Positions 49,852 to 57,778 of a stretch of DNA of 64,000 nucleotides are shown piece after piece; within the stretch, counting starts at the first letter, position 1, and each line of letters starts with the position of its first letter. This stretch comes from DATAAZ01 sp036259875 (GTDB lineage: Bacteria; Actinomycetota; Thermoleophilia; Gaiellales; Gaiellaceae), in contig DATAAZ010000078.1 of assembly GCA_036259875.1 (NCBI GenBank), forward strand, positions 1-64,000. The letters are read 5' to 3'. Below the pieces are notes generated by a model that saw only the letters and a program-made list of their open reading frames with translations, did not search any database and was not told the DNA's origin. Position numbers and translations under genes: made by a program.

Positions 49852-50726
49852 TTCCTCTGGTAGCGGTTGCGGATGAAGATCGCGACGGCGTTCAGCGTGA
49901 GCAGGATCGCGAGGAGGACGACGATCGCGGCGCCGGCGAGGAGCTTGAAGTCGGGGTCGGGGAGACGCGTCCAGATGTAGATCTGCACGGGGAGCGCGGT
50001 GAAGGCTCCGAAGAGATCGGGGTCGAACGCCACGTACTGGAGCGCGCCGATCAGGAGGAGTGGCGCGGTCTCACCGAGCGCGCGCGAGAGCGAGAGGATC
50101 GAGCCGGTCGCGATTCCCGGCAGCGAGGCGGGAAGCACCTGCCGCCAGATCACCTGCCACTGAGTCGCGCCGAGGGCGTACGCGCCCTGGCGGATCGAGT
50201 CGGGCACGGCGCGGATCGCCTCGCGCGCCGCGATGATGATCGTGGGGAGGACGAGAAGCGTCAGGATCAGCGCTCCGGCCATGAGCACGCGCCCGAGGCC
50301 GATCCCGCGGACGAGGAAGGCGAGCCCCAGGATCCCGTAGACGATGGACGGGACGGCCGCGAGGTTCTGGATGTTGACCTCGAGCAGGCGGTTGTACCAC
50401 CGCTCCTTGTTCGCGTACTCCTCGAGGTAGATCGCGGTCCCGACCCCGATCGGGACCGTGAAGGCGATCAGGAGGACGCCGAGGTAGATCGTCGCGAGGA
50501 TCGCCGGCCGGGCGCCCGCGAGCTCCGGATTGGTCGACGGCGGGTTCGTGAGGAGAAGCGGATCGAGGAACGAGATCCCGCGCTGCAGGATGTCGACGAG
50601 AAGCGTCCCGAGCGTGACGAGGCCGATGCCGAGCGAGAAGACCAGAAGCGCTCGGAACGCGAAGCCCTTCCAGCGGCCGCGCCGCGCGCCCTTGCCGATC
50701 GCAAGGGGCTCGGCGGCGACGCTCAT
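49845..50726 (-). CDS. pstA: Phosphate ABC transporter permease PstA
   Basis: A 293-residue inner-membrane permease with six hydrophobic segments. The EAA loop reads VPDSIRQGAYALGATQWQVI (about 180-199), the site for PstB. NLAAVPSIVYGILGLAFLV is the family hallmark. ATG 50726 overlaps the stop of a small frame between pstC and pstA. Confidence 0.94.
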   Translation of the reverse strand: MSVAAEPLAIGKGARRGRWKGFAFRALLVFSLGIGLVTLGTLLVDILQRGISFLDPLLLTNPPSTNPELAGARPAILATIYLGVLLIAFTVPIGVGTAIYLEEYANKERWYNRLLEVNIQNLAAVPSIVYGILGLAFLVRGIGLGRVLMAGALILTLLVLPTIIIAAREAIRAVPDSIRQGAYALGATQWQVIWRQVLPASLPGIATGSILSLSRALGETAPLLLIGALQYVAFDPDLFGAFTALPVQIYIWTRLPDPDFKLLAGAAIVVLLAILLTLNAVAIFIRNRYQRKW

Positions 50727-50872
50727 TGTCCGGCCTCCGGCCGATGAGCGTGGGGAAGGGGTCCCGGGGAACCATCCCCAGCCGCGCACGGTTCCCCGGC
50801 CGGCGAGAAGCGGGTCGGTGGCGGAGACACGGTTTCGCCTGCGCGAGCAAGCCGAAGGCGAGCGGCGCTCAT
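50723..50872 (-). CDS. Small ORF translationally coupled between pstC and pstA
   Basis: A 49-residue frame (MSAARLRLARAGETVSPPPT to LPHAHRPEAGQ). Its ATG overlaps the pstC stop (ATGA) and its TGA overlaps the pstA start (ATGA). It is Ala/Pro/Arg-rich, with no domain. Inside lies a 10-bp perfect inverted repeat (50764-50773 with 50790-50799). It may be a genuine small protein, or a spacer whose translation carries ribosomes to pstA. Confidence 0.45.
   Translation of the reverse strand: MSAARLRLARAGETVSPPPTRFSPAGEPCAAGDGSPGPLPHAHRPEAGQ
50764..50799. repeat. Inverted repeat between pstC and pstA
   Basis: CCGGGGAACC (50764-50773) and GGTTCCCCGG (50790-50799) form a perfect 10-bp stem with a 16-base loop. 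It may protect the upstream pstSC mRNA from decay and set stoichiometry. Confidence 0.6.
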
Positions 50873-51798
50873 TCGTACACCTCCCGGTAACGCCGCACGA
50901 GGCGGATCGAGAGGAAGTTCATGACGAGCGTCATCGCAAAGAGCGTGAGCCCGACGGCGAAGATCGTCTTGTACTCGATCGACCCGGTCGGGACGTCGCC
51001 CGCGCCCGTCGCGGCGATGAACGCGGTCATCGTCTCGACGGCCTCGACGGGGTTGAAGGTGAGGTTCGGCTGCTGCCCGGCCGCGATCAGGACGATCATC
51101 GTCTCGCCGATCGCACGCGAGATCGCGAGCACGTAGGAGGCGACGATCCCCGAGATCGCCGCCGGAACGACGATCCGGGTCGAGACCTGGAGCTTCGTCG
51201 AGCCGAGCGCGTACGCGCCGTCGCGCAGGTCGCGCGGGACGGCGGCCATCGCGTCCTCCGAGAGGGAGGCGACGGTCGCGATCAACATGACGCCCATGAC
51301 GAGCCCCGCCGAGAGCGCGTTGAAGACGCCCACCGGGAGCCCGATGTCCCCGAGGAGCGGGGTCACGAACGTGAGCGCGAAATAGCCGTAAACGACGGTC
51401 GGAATCCCCGCGAGGACCTCGAGGATCGGCTTGAGAGCGGCGCGCACGCGCGGCCGCGCGTACTCGCTCAGGTAGATCGCGGCGCCGAGCCCGAACGGCA
51501 TGCAGACGATGCACGCGCAGGCGACGACGGTAACCGTGCCCGCGACGAGCGGGAGGACGCCGAAGTCCGGCTGCGCGAAGAGCGGCGCCCAGCGCGTCCC
51601 GGTGACGAAGTCGATGAAGTCGATCTCACGGAAGAACTCGATCGCGGGCCCGGTGAGCGCGACGACGATCCCGACCGTCGTCGCGACCGAGACGAGCGCG
51701 CAGAGAGCGAGGACGCCCTTGATGACGTCCTCGCCCCAGCGCCTGCGAGCGGCGCGCAGCCGGACCGGGCGCGCGCCGAGTGCCTCGGGGGTCGCCAA
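50869..51798 (-). CDS. pstC: Phosphate ABC transporter permease PstC
   Basis: A 309-residue permease with six hydrophobic segments. The coupling region is AVPRDLRDGAYALGSTKLQV (about 190-209), and LAGIPTVVYGYFALTFVTPL is the conserved PstC segment. The start is a TTG directly after the pstS stop (TAGTTG), so expression depends on pstS translation. Confidence 0.94.
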   Translation of the reverse strand: MATPEALGARPVRLRAARRRWGEDVIKGVLALCALVSVATTVGIVVALTGPAIEFFREIDFIDFVTGTRWAPLFAQPDFGVLPLVAGTVTVVACACIVCMPFGLGAAIYLSEYARPRVRAALKPILEVLAGIPTVVYGYFALTFVTPLLGDIGLPVGVFNALSAGLVMGVMLIATVASLSEDAMAAVPRDLRDGAYALGSTKLQVSTRIVVPAAISGIVASYVLAISRAIGETMIVLIAAGQQPNLTFNPVEAVETMTAFIAATGAGDVPTGSIEYKTIFAVGLTLFAMTLVMNFLSIRLVRRYREVYE

Positions 51799-52797
51799 CT
51801 AGCGGGCCGCGACGGCGTCTTCGACCGTCGATTGCGTATCGGCGAGCTGCTCGTCGTTCAGCGGGATGAAGCGCGCCTGCTCCGCGATCGGAACCGCGTT
51901 GTCGACGATGTACTGGACGAACGCCTCGACCTCCGGCCTCTCGACCGACTCGTTCTTCACGTAGATGAAGAGCGGCCGCGCAAGCGGCGTGTAGTCGCCG
52001 GCCTGCGCCGCCTCGACGCTCGGCGCGACGCACCCGTTGCCGGAGTCGATCTCGACCGCGCGCAGCGTGTCCTGGTTCTCCTCGTAGTACGAGAAGCCGA
52101 AGTAGCCGAGCGCGCCCCGGTCGCCCTGAACGGCCTGGACGATCACGTTGTCGTCCTCGCTCGCCTGGTAGTCGGAGCGGCTCGCGCCCTCCTCGCCGTT
52201 GATCTCGTCGGTGAAGTAGTCGAACGTCCCGGAGTCGGTACCCGGGCCCGCGAGCGTGAGCTCCTGGTCGGGGAAGCTGGGATCGACCTGGTTCCAGTTC
52301 GTCACCTTCCCCTCGGCCGCGGGCTCCCAGATCCTCTTCAGCTGCTTGGTCGTGAGGCAGGTGGCCCAGTCGTTCTCGCCGTTGACGACGATCGTGAGCG
52401 CGTCCACCGCGACCTGGAGCTCGGTGTACTCGATCCCGTTCTCCTCGCAGATCGGCACCTCCTCCTCGTCGATCTGGCGCGACGCGTTCGAGATGTCGGT
52501 CTCGCCGGCGCAGAAGCGCTCGAAGCCGCCGCCCGTTCCCGACGTACCGACCCGAACGTCGACATCGGGTTGTTGCCCGCGGAACTGCTCGGCGGCCGCG
52601 GTGACGAGCGGGCCGACGGTGCTCGAGCCGTCGACCTCGATCGCACCCGAGAGCTGCCCCTCGCTCGCCCCATTCGCTCCGGTGGCGGACGTGTTCCCGC
52701 CGTCGCCCTCGTCGCGTCCGCATCCGGCGGCGACGACGGCGGCCAGCGAGGCGGCCAGGGCGAGAAGGAGGAGCCTGGGAGGGAGGCGAAATCTCAC
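51799..52797 (-). CDS. pstS: Phosphate-binding lipoprotein PstS
   Basis: A 332-residue extracytoplasmic lipoprotein. The signal peptide ends with lipobox AAGC (about 22-25). The phosphate-binding fold shows IEVDGSSTVGPLV (Ser/Thr ligands), GTSGTGGGFERFCAGETDIS and GPGTDSGTFDYF. I chose GTG 52797 because AAAGGAGA lies at a good distance upstream; ATG 52821 is further out and has none. Two GTTCACC repeats at 52867-52895 suggest PhoP control. Confidence 0.95.
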   Translation of the reverse strand: MRFRLPPRLLLLALAASLAAVVAAGCGRDEGDGGNTSATGANGASEGQLSGAIEVDGSSTVGPLVTAAAEQFRGQQPDVDVRVGTSGTGGGFERFCAGETDISNASRQIDEEEVPICEENGIEYTELQVAVDALTIVVNGENDWATCLTTKQLKRIWEPAAEGKVTNWNQVDPSFPDQELTLAGPGTDSGTFDYFTDEINGEEGASRSDYQASEDDNVIVQAVQGDRGALGYFGFSYYEENQDTLRAVEIDSGNGCVAPSVEAAQAGDYTPLARPLFIYVKNESVERPEVEAFVQYIVDNAVPIAEQARFIPLNDEQLADTQSTVEDAVAAR

Positions 52798-52866
52798 TGT
52801 TCTCCTTTCGGCTGGTGTCATCACCCCGAGTGTTCGGTCCACGCGGTCGCGCGTGGGCTGAAACGT

Positions 52867-52895
52867 GGTGAACGACCGGCTACGAAGTGGTGAAC
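52867..52895 (-). promoter_or_regulatory. PHO box upstream of pstS
   Basis: On the minus strand GTTCACC occurs at 52895-52889 and 52873-52867, exactly 22 bases (two 11-bp units) apart, with a degenerate unit (CGTAGCC) between and TTCAGCC after. This matches the 11-bp direct-repeat PHO box of actinobacterial PhoP. It lies 70-98 bases ahead of the pstS start. Confidence 0.78.
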
Positions 52896-52993
52896 CCGGG
52901 GCGACGCCTGCGGCGCCGACCGTCAGGACGCCTGGGCTCTGCCCGCGCGTCCGTCTGAAATGACCGGTCGAGCCGCAGGCGTTCGCGGCACGT

Positions 52994-53983
52994 CTATGAG
53001 GACGGGAAGACGCAGCGGACGGTCAGGCCGCGCCCGCGCCCGCCGGTTGCCTCGACGCGGCCGCCCGCCGCGGTGACGACGTGCTTCACGATCGCAAGGC
53101 CGAGCCCCGTCCCGCGCGAGGCTCGGGCGCGATCGGTCCGGTAGAAGCGCTCGAACAGGCGCGGCAGGTCGTCGTCCGCGACTCCGACGCCGTCGTCCGC
53201 GGCCGAGAGGACGACGGAGCCGTTCTCGCCCGCGACCGAGAGCGTGAGCGTCGCGCCGGTGCCGGCATAGCGTGCGGCGTTGTCGACGAGATTCGCAGCG
53301 ATGACGCTGATCATCCGCCGGCGAAGGGGGAGCTCCGCCGTCTCGTCCCCGTGAACCTGCGCGCGGACGCCCGCGCGCGCGAGCTTCTCGGCAGCCCGCT
53401 CTGCGGCGTCCCGCAAGACCGGCAGAGCCGCGGTTGAGCCGAGCCCGACGATCTCCCGTCCGGACTCGAGCTCGCTCAGGAAGAGGACGTCGTCGATGAG
53501 CTCGCCGATCTCACCGACCTCGGCTCGCGCCTGCTCGATGAGCTCCTCCACGTCCGCGTCGGGGAGGAGCGCCGTTTCGAGGAGCGAGAGCAGGCGCGCG
53601 AGCGGCGTTCGGAGCTCGTGCGAGACCGCCGCGGTGAAGCCGGCGCGGAGCTCCTCGTACGCGGCGAGGTCACCGGGATCGCTCAGGTAGAGGAGCGTCT
53701 CGCGGCGTCCGTCGATCTCGTACGGGACGCGGAACGGCACCCGGGTCGACCCCGACCGCAGCATCTCGTCCGTGACGCGCGCGCCGTCGACGACGCCCTC
53801 GAGGGCCTCGCGCGCCCTCCTGCTTGCGGCGACGACGCGGTCGTGCTTGTCGACCACGAGGACGAACTCGCGACTCTCCTCGATCAGCCTGCGGCCGCGC
53901 TCCGCGTCGAGTCGAAGATGGGTGAGCGCGGGCTCCACGGCGTCAGCTTCGCTGCCGTGACGCGCGCGCCAAGGCAGTTTCAC
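52994..53983 (-). CDS. phoR: Sensor histidine kinase, PhoR type
   Basis: A 329-residue kinase. A small PAS-like region (residues about 30-110) precedes the phospho-acceptor box AVSHELRTPLARLLSLLE (His near 121), followed by NLVDNAARYAGTG (N box), ADDGVGVADDDLPRLFERFY (G1/F boxes) and GTGLGLAIVKHVV (G2). No membrane segment is seen, unlike most PhoR proteins, so sensing is probably through PhoU/Pst. The GTG start lies inside a PHO-box repeat. Confidence 0.85.
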   Translation of the reverse strand: MKLPWRARHGSEADAVEPALTHLRLDAERGRRLIEESREFVLVVDKHDRVVAASRRAREALEGVVDGARVTDEMLRSGSTRVPFRVPYEIDGRRETLLYLSDPGDLAAYEELRAGFTAAVSHELRTPLARLLSLLETALLPDADVEELIEQARAEVGEIGELIDDVLFLSELESGREIVGLGSTAALPVLRDAAERAAEKLARAGVRAQVHGDETAELPLRRRMISVIAANLVDNAARYAGTGATLTLSVAGENGSVVLSAADDGVGVADDDLPRLFERFYRTDRARASRGTGLGLAIVKHVVTAAGGRVEATGGRGRGLTVRCVFPSS

Positions 53984-54010
53984 CGCTTCTTCACCAGTCC
54001 TTCACACATC
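53979..54010 (+). promoter_or_regulatory. PHO box in phoR-phoP intergenic region
   Basis: TTCACC, TTCACC and TTCACA begin at 53979, 53990 and 54001: three units at exact 11-bp period. This is the direct-repeat PhoP box. It overlaps the start codon of phoR and lies 36-67 bases upstream of the response-regulator start, pointing to autoregulation. Confidence 0.75.
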
Positions 54011-54045
54011 CGCGACCCCGGGGGCGAAAGGCCGTCGTCATTATC

Positions 54046-54750
54046 GTGGCGAGCGTGGCGAAGGTGCTCATCATCGAGGACGATGACGTGATCGCCGACG
54101 GCATGGCGCGTCACCTCGTCGCGGCGGGGTTCGACCCCGTCTGGGTCAACAAGGGAGAGCCCGGGCTCGCGCGCCTGCGCTACGAGCACCCGGACGTCTG
54201 CGTCCTCGACCTGATGCTCCCCGGGCTCGACGGGTGGAAGCTGATCGAGACCGCGCGCCGCGAGGGGATCGGCACGCCGATCGTGGTCGTGAGCGCGCGC
54301 GGCACCGAGCACGACCGCGTCCATGCGCTCGAGATCGGCGCGGACGACTACCTCGTGAAGCCGTTCTCGATGAAGGAGCTCGTCGCGCGCGTGCGCGCGG
54401 CCGCGCGCAGAGGCGTCCGCGCGCAGGACGAGGAGCGGGGCGAGCCCGTCGAGGCGGCCGAGCTGAGGATCGACCCGCTGAACGTGCAGGCCTACCTCGA
54501 CGGCGCGACGCTCGAACTGACCCCGACCGAGTTCCGGCTTCTGTACGCGCTCGCGCTCGAGCGGGGCCGCGTCGTGACCCGCGACGAGCTCCTCCAGAAG
54601 CTCTGGGGCAGACGGCAGACGCGCCGCGACCGCACCGTGGACGTCTTCGTCCGCAAGGTGCGCGACAAGATCGAGGCGCACCACCCGTCCCACACGTTCA
54701 TCCAGACGCGCTACGGCGTCGGGTACAAGTTCGAGCCGCTCCCGAAATAG
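54046..54750 (+). CDS. phoP: OmpR/PhoB-family response regulator, probably PhoP
   Basis: A 234-residue regulator. The receiver domain has the acidic pair EDDD (about 11-14), the phospho-acceptor in VLDLMLPGLDGW (Asp near 54) and the Lys in LVKPFSMKEL (about 104). The C-terminal winged helix has LELTPTEFRLLYALALERG and RTVDVFVRKVRDKIE. It is divergent from the kinase and shares the PHO-box region with it. GTG 54046 and GTG 54055 are both usable starts. Confidence 0.9.
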   Translation: MASVAKVLIIEDDDVIADGMARHLVAAGFDPVWVNKGEPGLARLRYEHPDVCVLDLMLPGLDGWKLIETARREGIGTPIVVVSARGTEHDRVHALEIGADDYLVKPFSMKELVARVRAAARRGVRAQDEERGEPVEAAELRIDPLNVQAYLDGATLELTPTEFRLLYALALERGRVVTRDELLQKLWGRRQTRRDRTVDVFVRKVRDKIEAHHPSHTFIQTRYGVGYKFEPLPK

Positions 54751-54806
54751 GCGCTGCCGAGGGGCCGGCATGTCGGGCCCGCCGCACCACGATAGGATCG
54801 CGCGGC

Positions 54807-55196
54807 ATGCCGACGGTCGGCGACGTGATGACGCGCGATCTCCTTACGATCGAGCCGGCCGCCGCGCTGACGGACGCCGCGCAACGCATGGCCTCGCGCG
54901 GCGTCGGCGCAGTAGTCGTCCTCGACGGCGAGCGGCTGACCGGGATCCTCACGGAGCGCGACGTCCTGAAGGCCGTCGCCACCGGGCTCGCCCCCGACGC
55001 GAAGGTCTCCGACTGGATGACCCGTCATCCGGAGACGGTCGAGAGCGACGACGCGACCGACCACGCCGCCTCGCTCATGATTCACGGCGGCTTCCGGCAC
55101 CTCCCGGTCGTGGACGAAGGCCGCGTCGTCGGCATCCTCTCGATTCGCGACCTCATGCGGGTCGCGCTCGAGGACCGCGCCCCGCGCGGCGTGTAG
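54807..55196 (+). CDS. Tandem CBS-domain protein
   Basis: A 129-residue protein consisting of two CBS domains: PTVGDVMTRDLLTIEP to GERLTGILTERDVLKAV, then VSDWMTRHPETVESDD to RVVGILSIRDLMRVAL. Such proteins bind adenine nucleotides and act as energy sensors. The partner is unknown. It is 56 bases after phoP in the same direction. Confidence 0.9.
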   Translation: MPTVGDVMTRDLLTIEPAAALTDAAQRMASRGVGAVVVLDGERLTGILTERDVLKAVATGLAPDAKVSDWMTRHPETVESDDATDHAASLMIHGGFRHLPVVDEGRVVGILSIRDLMRVALEDRAPRGV

Positions 55197-55237
55197 GAGC
55201 GGGCCACGGCCGGTCCGGGGGCGGCCACGACCGGCCC

Positions 55238-55621
55238 CTACAACGAGCGCACGACCTCGCGCTCGCGCTCGTGCGTAAGGAGGGCGGCGGCGTCGCCGGG
55301 CGGAAGCCAGCGGACCTCGTCGACCGTGTCGCCTGCCCCGGCCTCGCCCGCGACGATGTCCATCCGCCAGTAGCGAACCGTCTTCGGCCGGCCCTTCGGG
55401 TCGGCGTACGACACGGCCGGGAGCTCAGGGCCGAGCGAGCACGTGAGGCCGGTTTCCTCGCGCACCTCGCGGAGCGCGGCGTCCTCGTCGCGCTCGCCCG
55501 CTTCGACCTTGCCCTTCGGGAGCGTCCAGTCGTCGTACCGCGGCCGGTGGATGAGGAGGAGTTCGACCCCGCTCGCCCCGCGGCGGCAGACGACGCCGCC
55601 CGCCGCCCGGACGACGTCCAT
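55238..55621 (-). CDS. NUDIX hydrolase
   Basis: A 127-residue protein with a complete Nudix box: GKVEAGERDEDAALREVREE followed by TGL (about 37-59). The start VRAAGGVVCRRGASGVELLLIHRP and DDWTLPKG match MutT-like or diadenosine-polyphosphate hydrolases. Substrate is undetermined. It is divergent from thrS. Confidence 0.9.
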   Translation of the reverse strand: MDVVRAAGGVVCRRGASGVELLLIHRPRYDDWTLPKGKVEAGERDEDAALREVREETGLTCSLGPELPAVSYADPKGRPKTVRYWRMDIVAGEAGAGDTVDEVRWLPPGDAAALLTHEREREVVRSL

Positions 55622-55746
55622 CCTCAGTCTGCGGTCGGGACGTCGTCGGCGTCGCCGGTGTCCTCGCGCTCGGGGTCGGGGATCGGCGGCCCCTCCTCCG
55701 TGGGCTCCGGGTCTTGCTCGGCGGGGGCCTCAGTATCCTCAGCCAC

Positions 55747-57639
55747 GTGAAGGTGATTCTTCCAGATAGGTCCGAGCTGGAGCTCCCGGACGGCGCCACG
55801 GGGCTCGATGCGGCTCGCGCAATCGGAACGCGCCTCGCCGAGCAAGCGGTGCTCGTCCGCTCGAACGGAACGGTGCGCGACCTGCGCCTCCCGCTTCGCG
55901 ACGGCGAGCGAATCCAGATCCTGACGACCCGCGACCGCGACGATCCCGACGCGCTGGCCGTCCTGCGCCATTCCGCGGCCCACCTCCTGGCCGAGGCCGC
56001 GCGGCGGCTCTACCCGGGGACGAAGGTCGCGATCGGGCCACCGATCGAGAACGGCTTCTACTACGACTTCGAGTTCCCCGACCCGGTCGGAGAGGAGGCG
56101 CTCGAGCGGCTCGAGGAGGAGATCCGGCGCGAGATCGCCGAGGGCCGCGAGTGGGAGCGGTGGGAGGTCGGGCGAGACGAGGCGCGAAGCTACTTCGAGG
56201 AGCAGGGAGAGCCGTACAAGGTCGAGCTCGTCGAGAGCGCCGACGGCGAGATCTCGTTCTACCGCCAGGGCGACTTCGTCGACCTCTGTCGCGGGCCGCA
56301 CCTGCAGAACGCGAAGCCGATTCGCGCCGTGAAGCTCCTCTCGCTCGCGGGAGCGTACTGGCGTGGCGACGAGTCGAAGCCGCAGCTGACCCGCGTCTAC
56401 GGGACGGCGTTCTACGACGCTGCGGACCTCGAGCGGTACCTCCACCGGCTCGAGGAGGCGAAGCGGCGCGACCACCGGATTCTTGGAAGCCGACTCGGTC
56501 TCTTCGAGTTCTCGGAGCTCGCGCCCGGGATGACGTTCTGGCACCCGAAGGGCATGGAGGTCTGGAACGTCCTTGAGGACCTTCGTCGGCGCGAGAACGA
56601 GCGCCGTGGCTACGTCGAGGTCCGGACTCCCCAGCTGTACGACGCCGATCTCTGGCGGACGTCAGGGCACTGGGAGAAGTTCCGCGACGACATGTACACG
56701 CTCGAGATCGAGGAGCGGCAATTCGGGCTGAAGCCGATGAACTGCCCGGGTCACTGTCTGGTCTACGCACAGGCAGCGCACAGCTATCGCGACCTGCCGC
56801 TTCGCCTGGCGGAAGCGGGCAACCTGCACCGGAACGAGCTCTCGGGCGTCCTCCACGGCCTCTTGCGAGTCCGCCACTTCGTCCAAGACGACGCGCACAT
56901 CTTCTGCACGCGAGACCAGATCAACGCCGAGCTCCTCGGCTGCCTCGACTACGCCTACTTCCTCTACGACCTCTTCGAGCTCGACATGCGGATCGAGCTC
57001 TCGACGCGGCCGGACGACAAGCTGGGGACCGACGAGGAATGGGACGAGGCCGAGCGCGCGCTCGACCGTGCGCTCGCCGACCGCGGGCTCGAGTACGTCA
57101 CGCACCTCGGCGAGGGCTCGTTCTACGGGCCGAAGATCGACTTCCACATGACGGATTCGCTCGGCCGGAGCTGGCAGCTCGGGACGATCCAGCTCGACTT
57201 CCAGATGCCGAAGCGCTTCGACCTCGTCTACCAGGGCGCCGACAACGCCTTTCACACTCCCGCGATGATCCACCGCGCGCTCCTCGGCTCGTTCGAGCGC
57301 TTCGTCGGCGTCCTCCTCGAGCACACGGCCGGGGAGCTGCCCTTCTTCCTCGTGCCGGAGCAGGTCCGGGTGATCCCGGTCCGTGACGACTTCGCCGAGG
57401 ACGCACGCGCGCTCGCCGGCGAGCTCCGCGAGGCGGCTCTCCGGGTCGGGGTCGACGACCGGCCGGAGACGCTCGGCAAGCGCGTCCGCGAGGCCGAGCT
57501 CGAGAAGGTTCCCTACGTCGTCGTCTGGGGCGAGCGCGAGTCGCGCGAGGCGTTGGCCATCCGGCGCCGCCACGGGGAACAGTCGACGGAGAGCCTCGAG
57601 GCGCTCTTAGTGGAGCTGAAGACGGCTGGTACGATCTGA
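55747..57639 (+). CDS. thrS: Threonyl-tRNA synthetase
   Basis: A 630-residue class IIa synthetase. The N-terminal TGS domain (about 1-62) and the editing domain (HSAAHLLAEAARRLYPG, with DFVDLCRGPH) precede the catalytic domain, which shows LKPMNCPGHC (zinc Cys near 332), RHFVQDDAHIFC (zinc His near 383) and motif 3. The C-terminal anticodon domain ends at residue 630. Start GTG 55747; upstream bases show no T-box. It heads the infC-rpmI-rplT group. Confidence 0.96.
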   Translation: MKVILPDRSELELPDGATGLDAARAIGTRLAEQAVLVRSNGTVRDLRLPLRDGERIQILTTRDRDDPDALAVLRHSAAHLLAEAARRLYPGTKVAIGPPIENGFYYDFEFPDPVGEEALERLEEEIRREIAEGREWERWEVGRDEARSYFEEQGEPYKVELVESADGEISFYRQGDFVDLCRGPHLQNAKPIRAVKLLSLAGAYWRGDESKPQLTRVYGTAFYDAADLERYLHRLEEAKRRDHRILGSRLGLFEFSELAPGMTFWHPKGMEVWNVLEDLRRRENERRGYVEVRTPQLYDADLWRTSGHWEKFRDDMYTLEIEERQFGLKPMNCPGHCLVYAQAAHSYRDLPLRLAEAGNLHRNELSGVLHGLLRVRHFVQDDAHIFCTRDQINAELLGCLDYAYFLYDLFELDMRIELSTRPDDKLGTDEEWDEAERALDRALADRGLEYVTHLGEGSFYGPKIDFHMTDSLGRSWQLGTIQLDFQMPKRFDLVYQGADNAFHTPAMIHRALLGSFERFVGVLLEHTAGELPFFLVPEQVRVIPVRDDFAEDARALAGELREAALRVGVDDRPETLGKRVREAELEKVPYVVVWGERESREALAIRRRHGEQSTESLEALLVELKTAGTI

Positions 57640-57778
57640 CGTCTGCAAGCAGGAGCGTCCGTTCCTCACCTCCGAGCGACCGGCTCCCGGAGGTTCGACC
57701 GAGAAGAGGGTTGACGGAGCTGCTGCGTGCAGCTTTCGTCGTTTCAAGGAGGGAAATTAGAGCGTTGGTGAATCGTCA
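57640..57778 (+). promoter_or_regulatory. infC leader with hairpins and a possible minicistron
   Basis: Two stems are visible: ACCTCCG/CGGAGGT (57668-57674 with 57688-57694) and AGCTGC/GCAGCT (57718-57723 with 57729-57734). AAGGAGGG at 57746-57753 is 25 bases before infC ATG, too far for it, but 11-14 bases before TTG 57765/GTG 57768 of a 4- to 5-codon frame whose TGA overlaps the infC ATG. Confidence 0.45.

Noticed and set aside
50530..52893. 787-codon plus-strand frame opposite pstA, pstC and pstS
   Set aside because: Antisense of three well-supported Pst genes; no motif in it.
55200..55237. Terminator between CBS and NUDIX genes
   Set aside because: There is GC-rich dyad symmetry but no T-run on either strand; it is listed only as a relative of the rplT palindrome.
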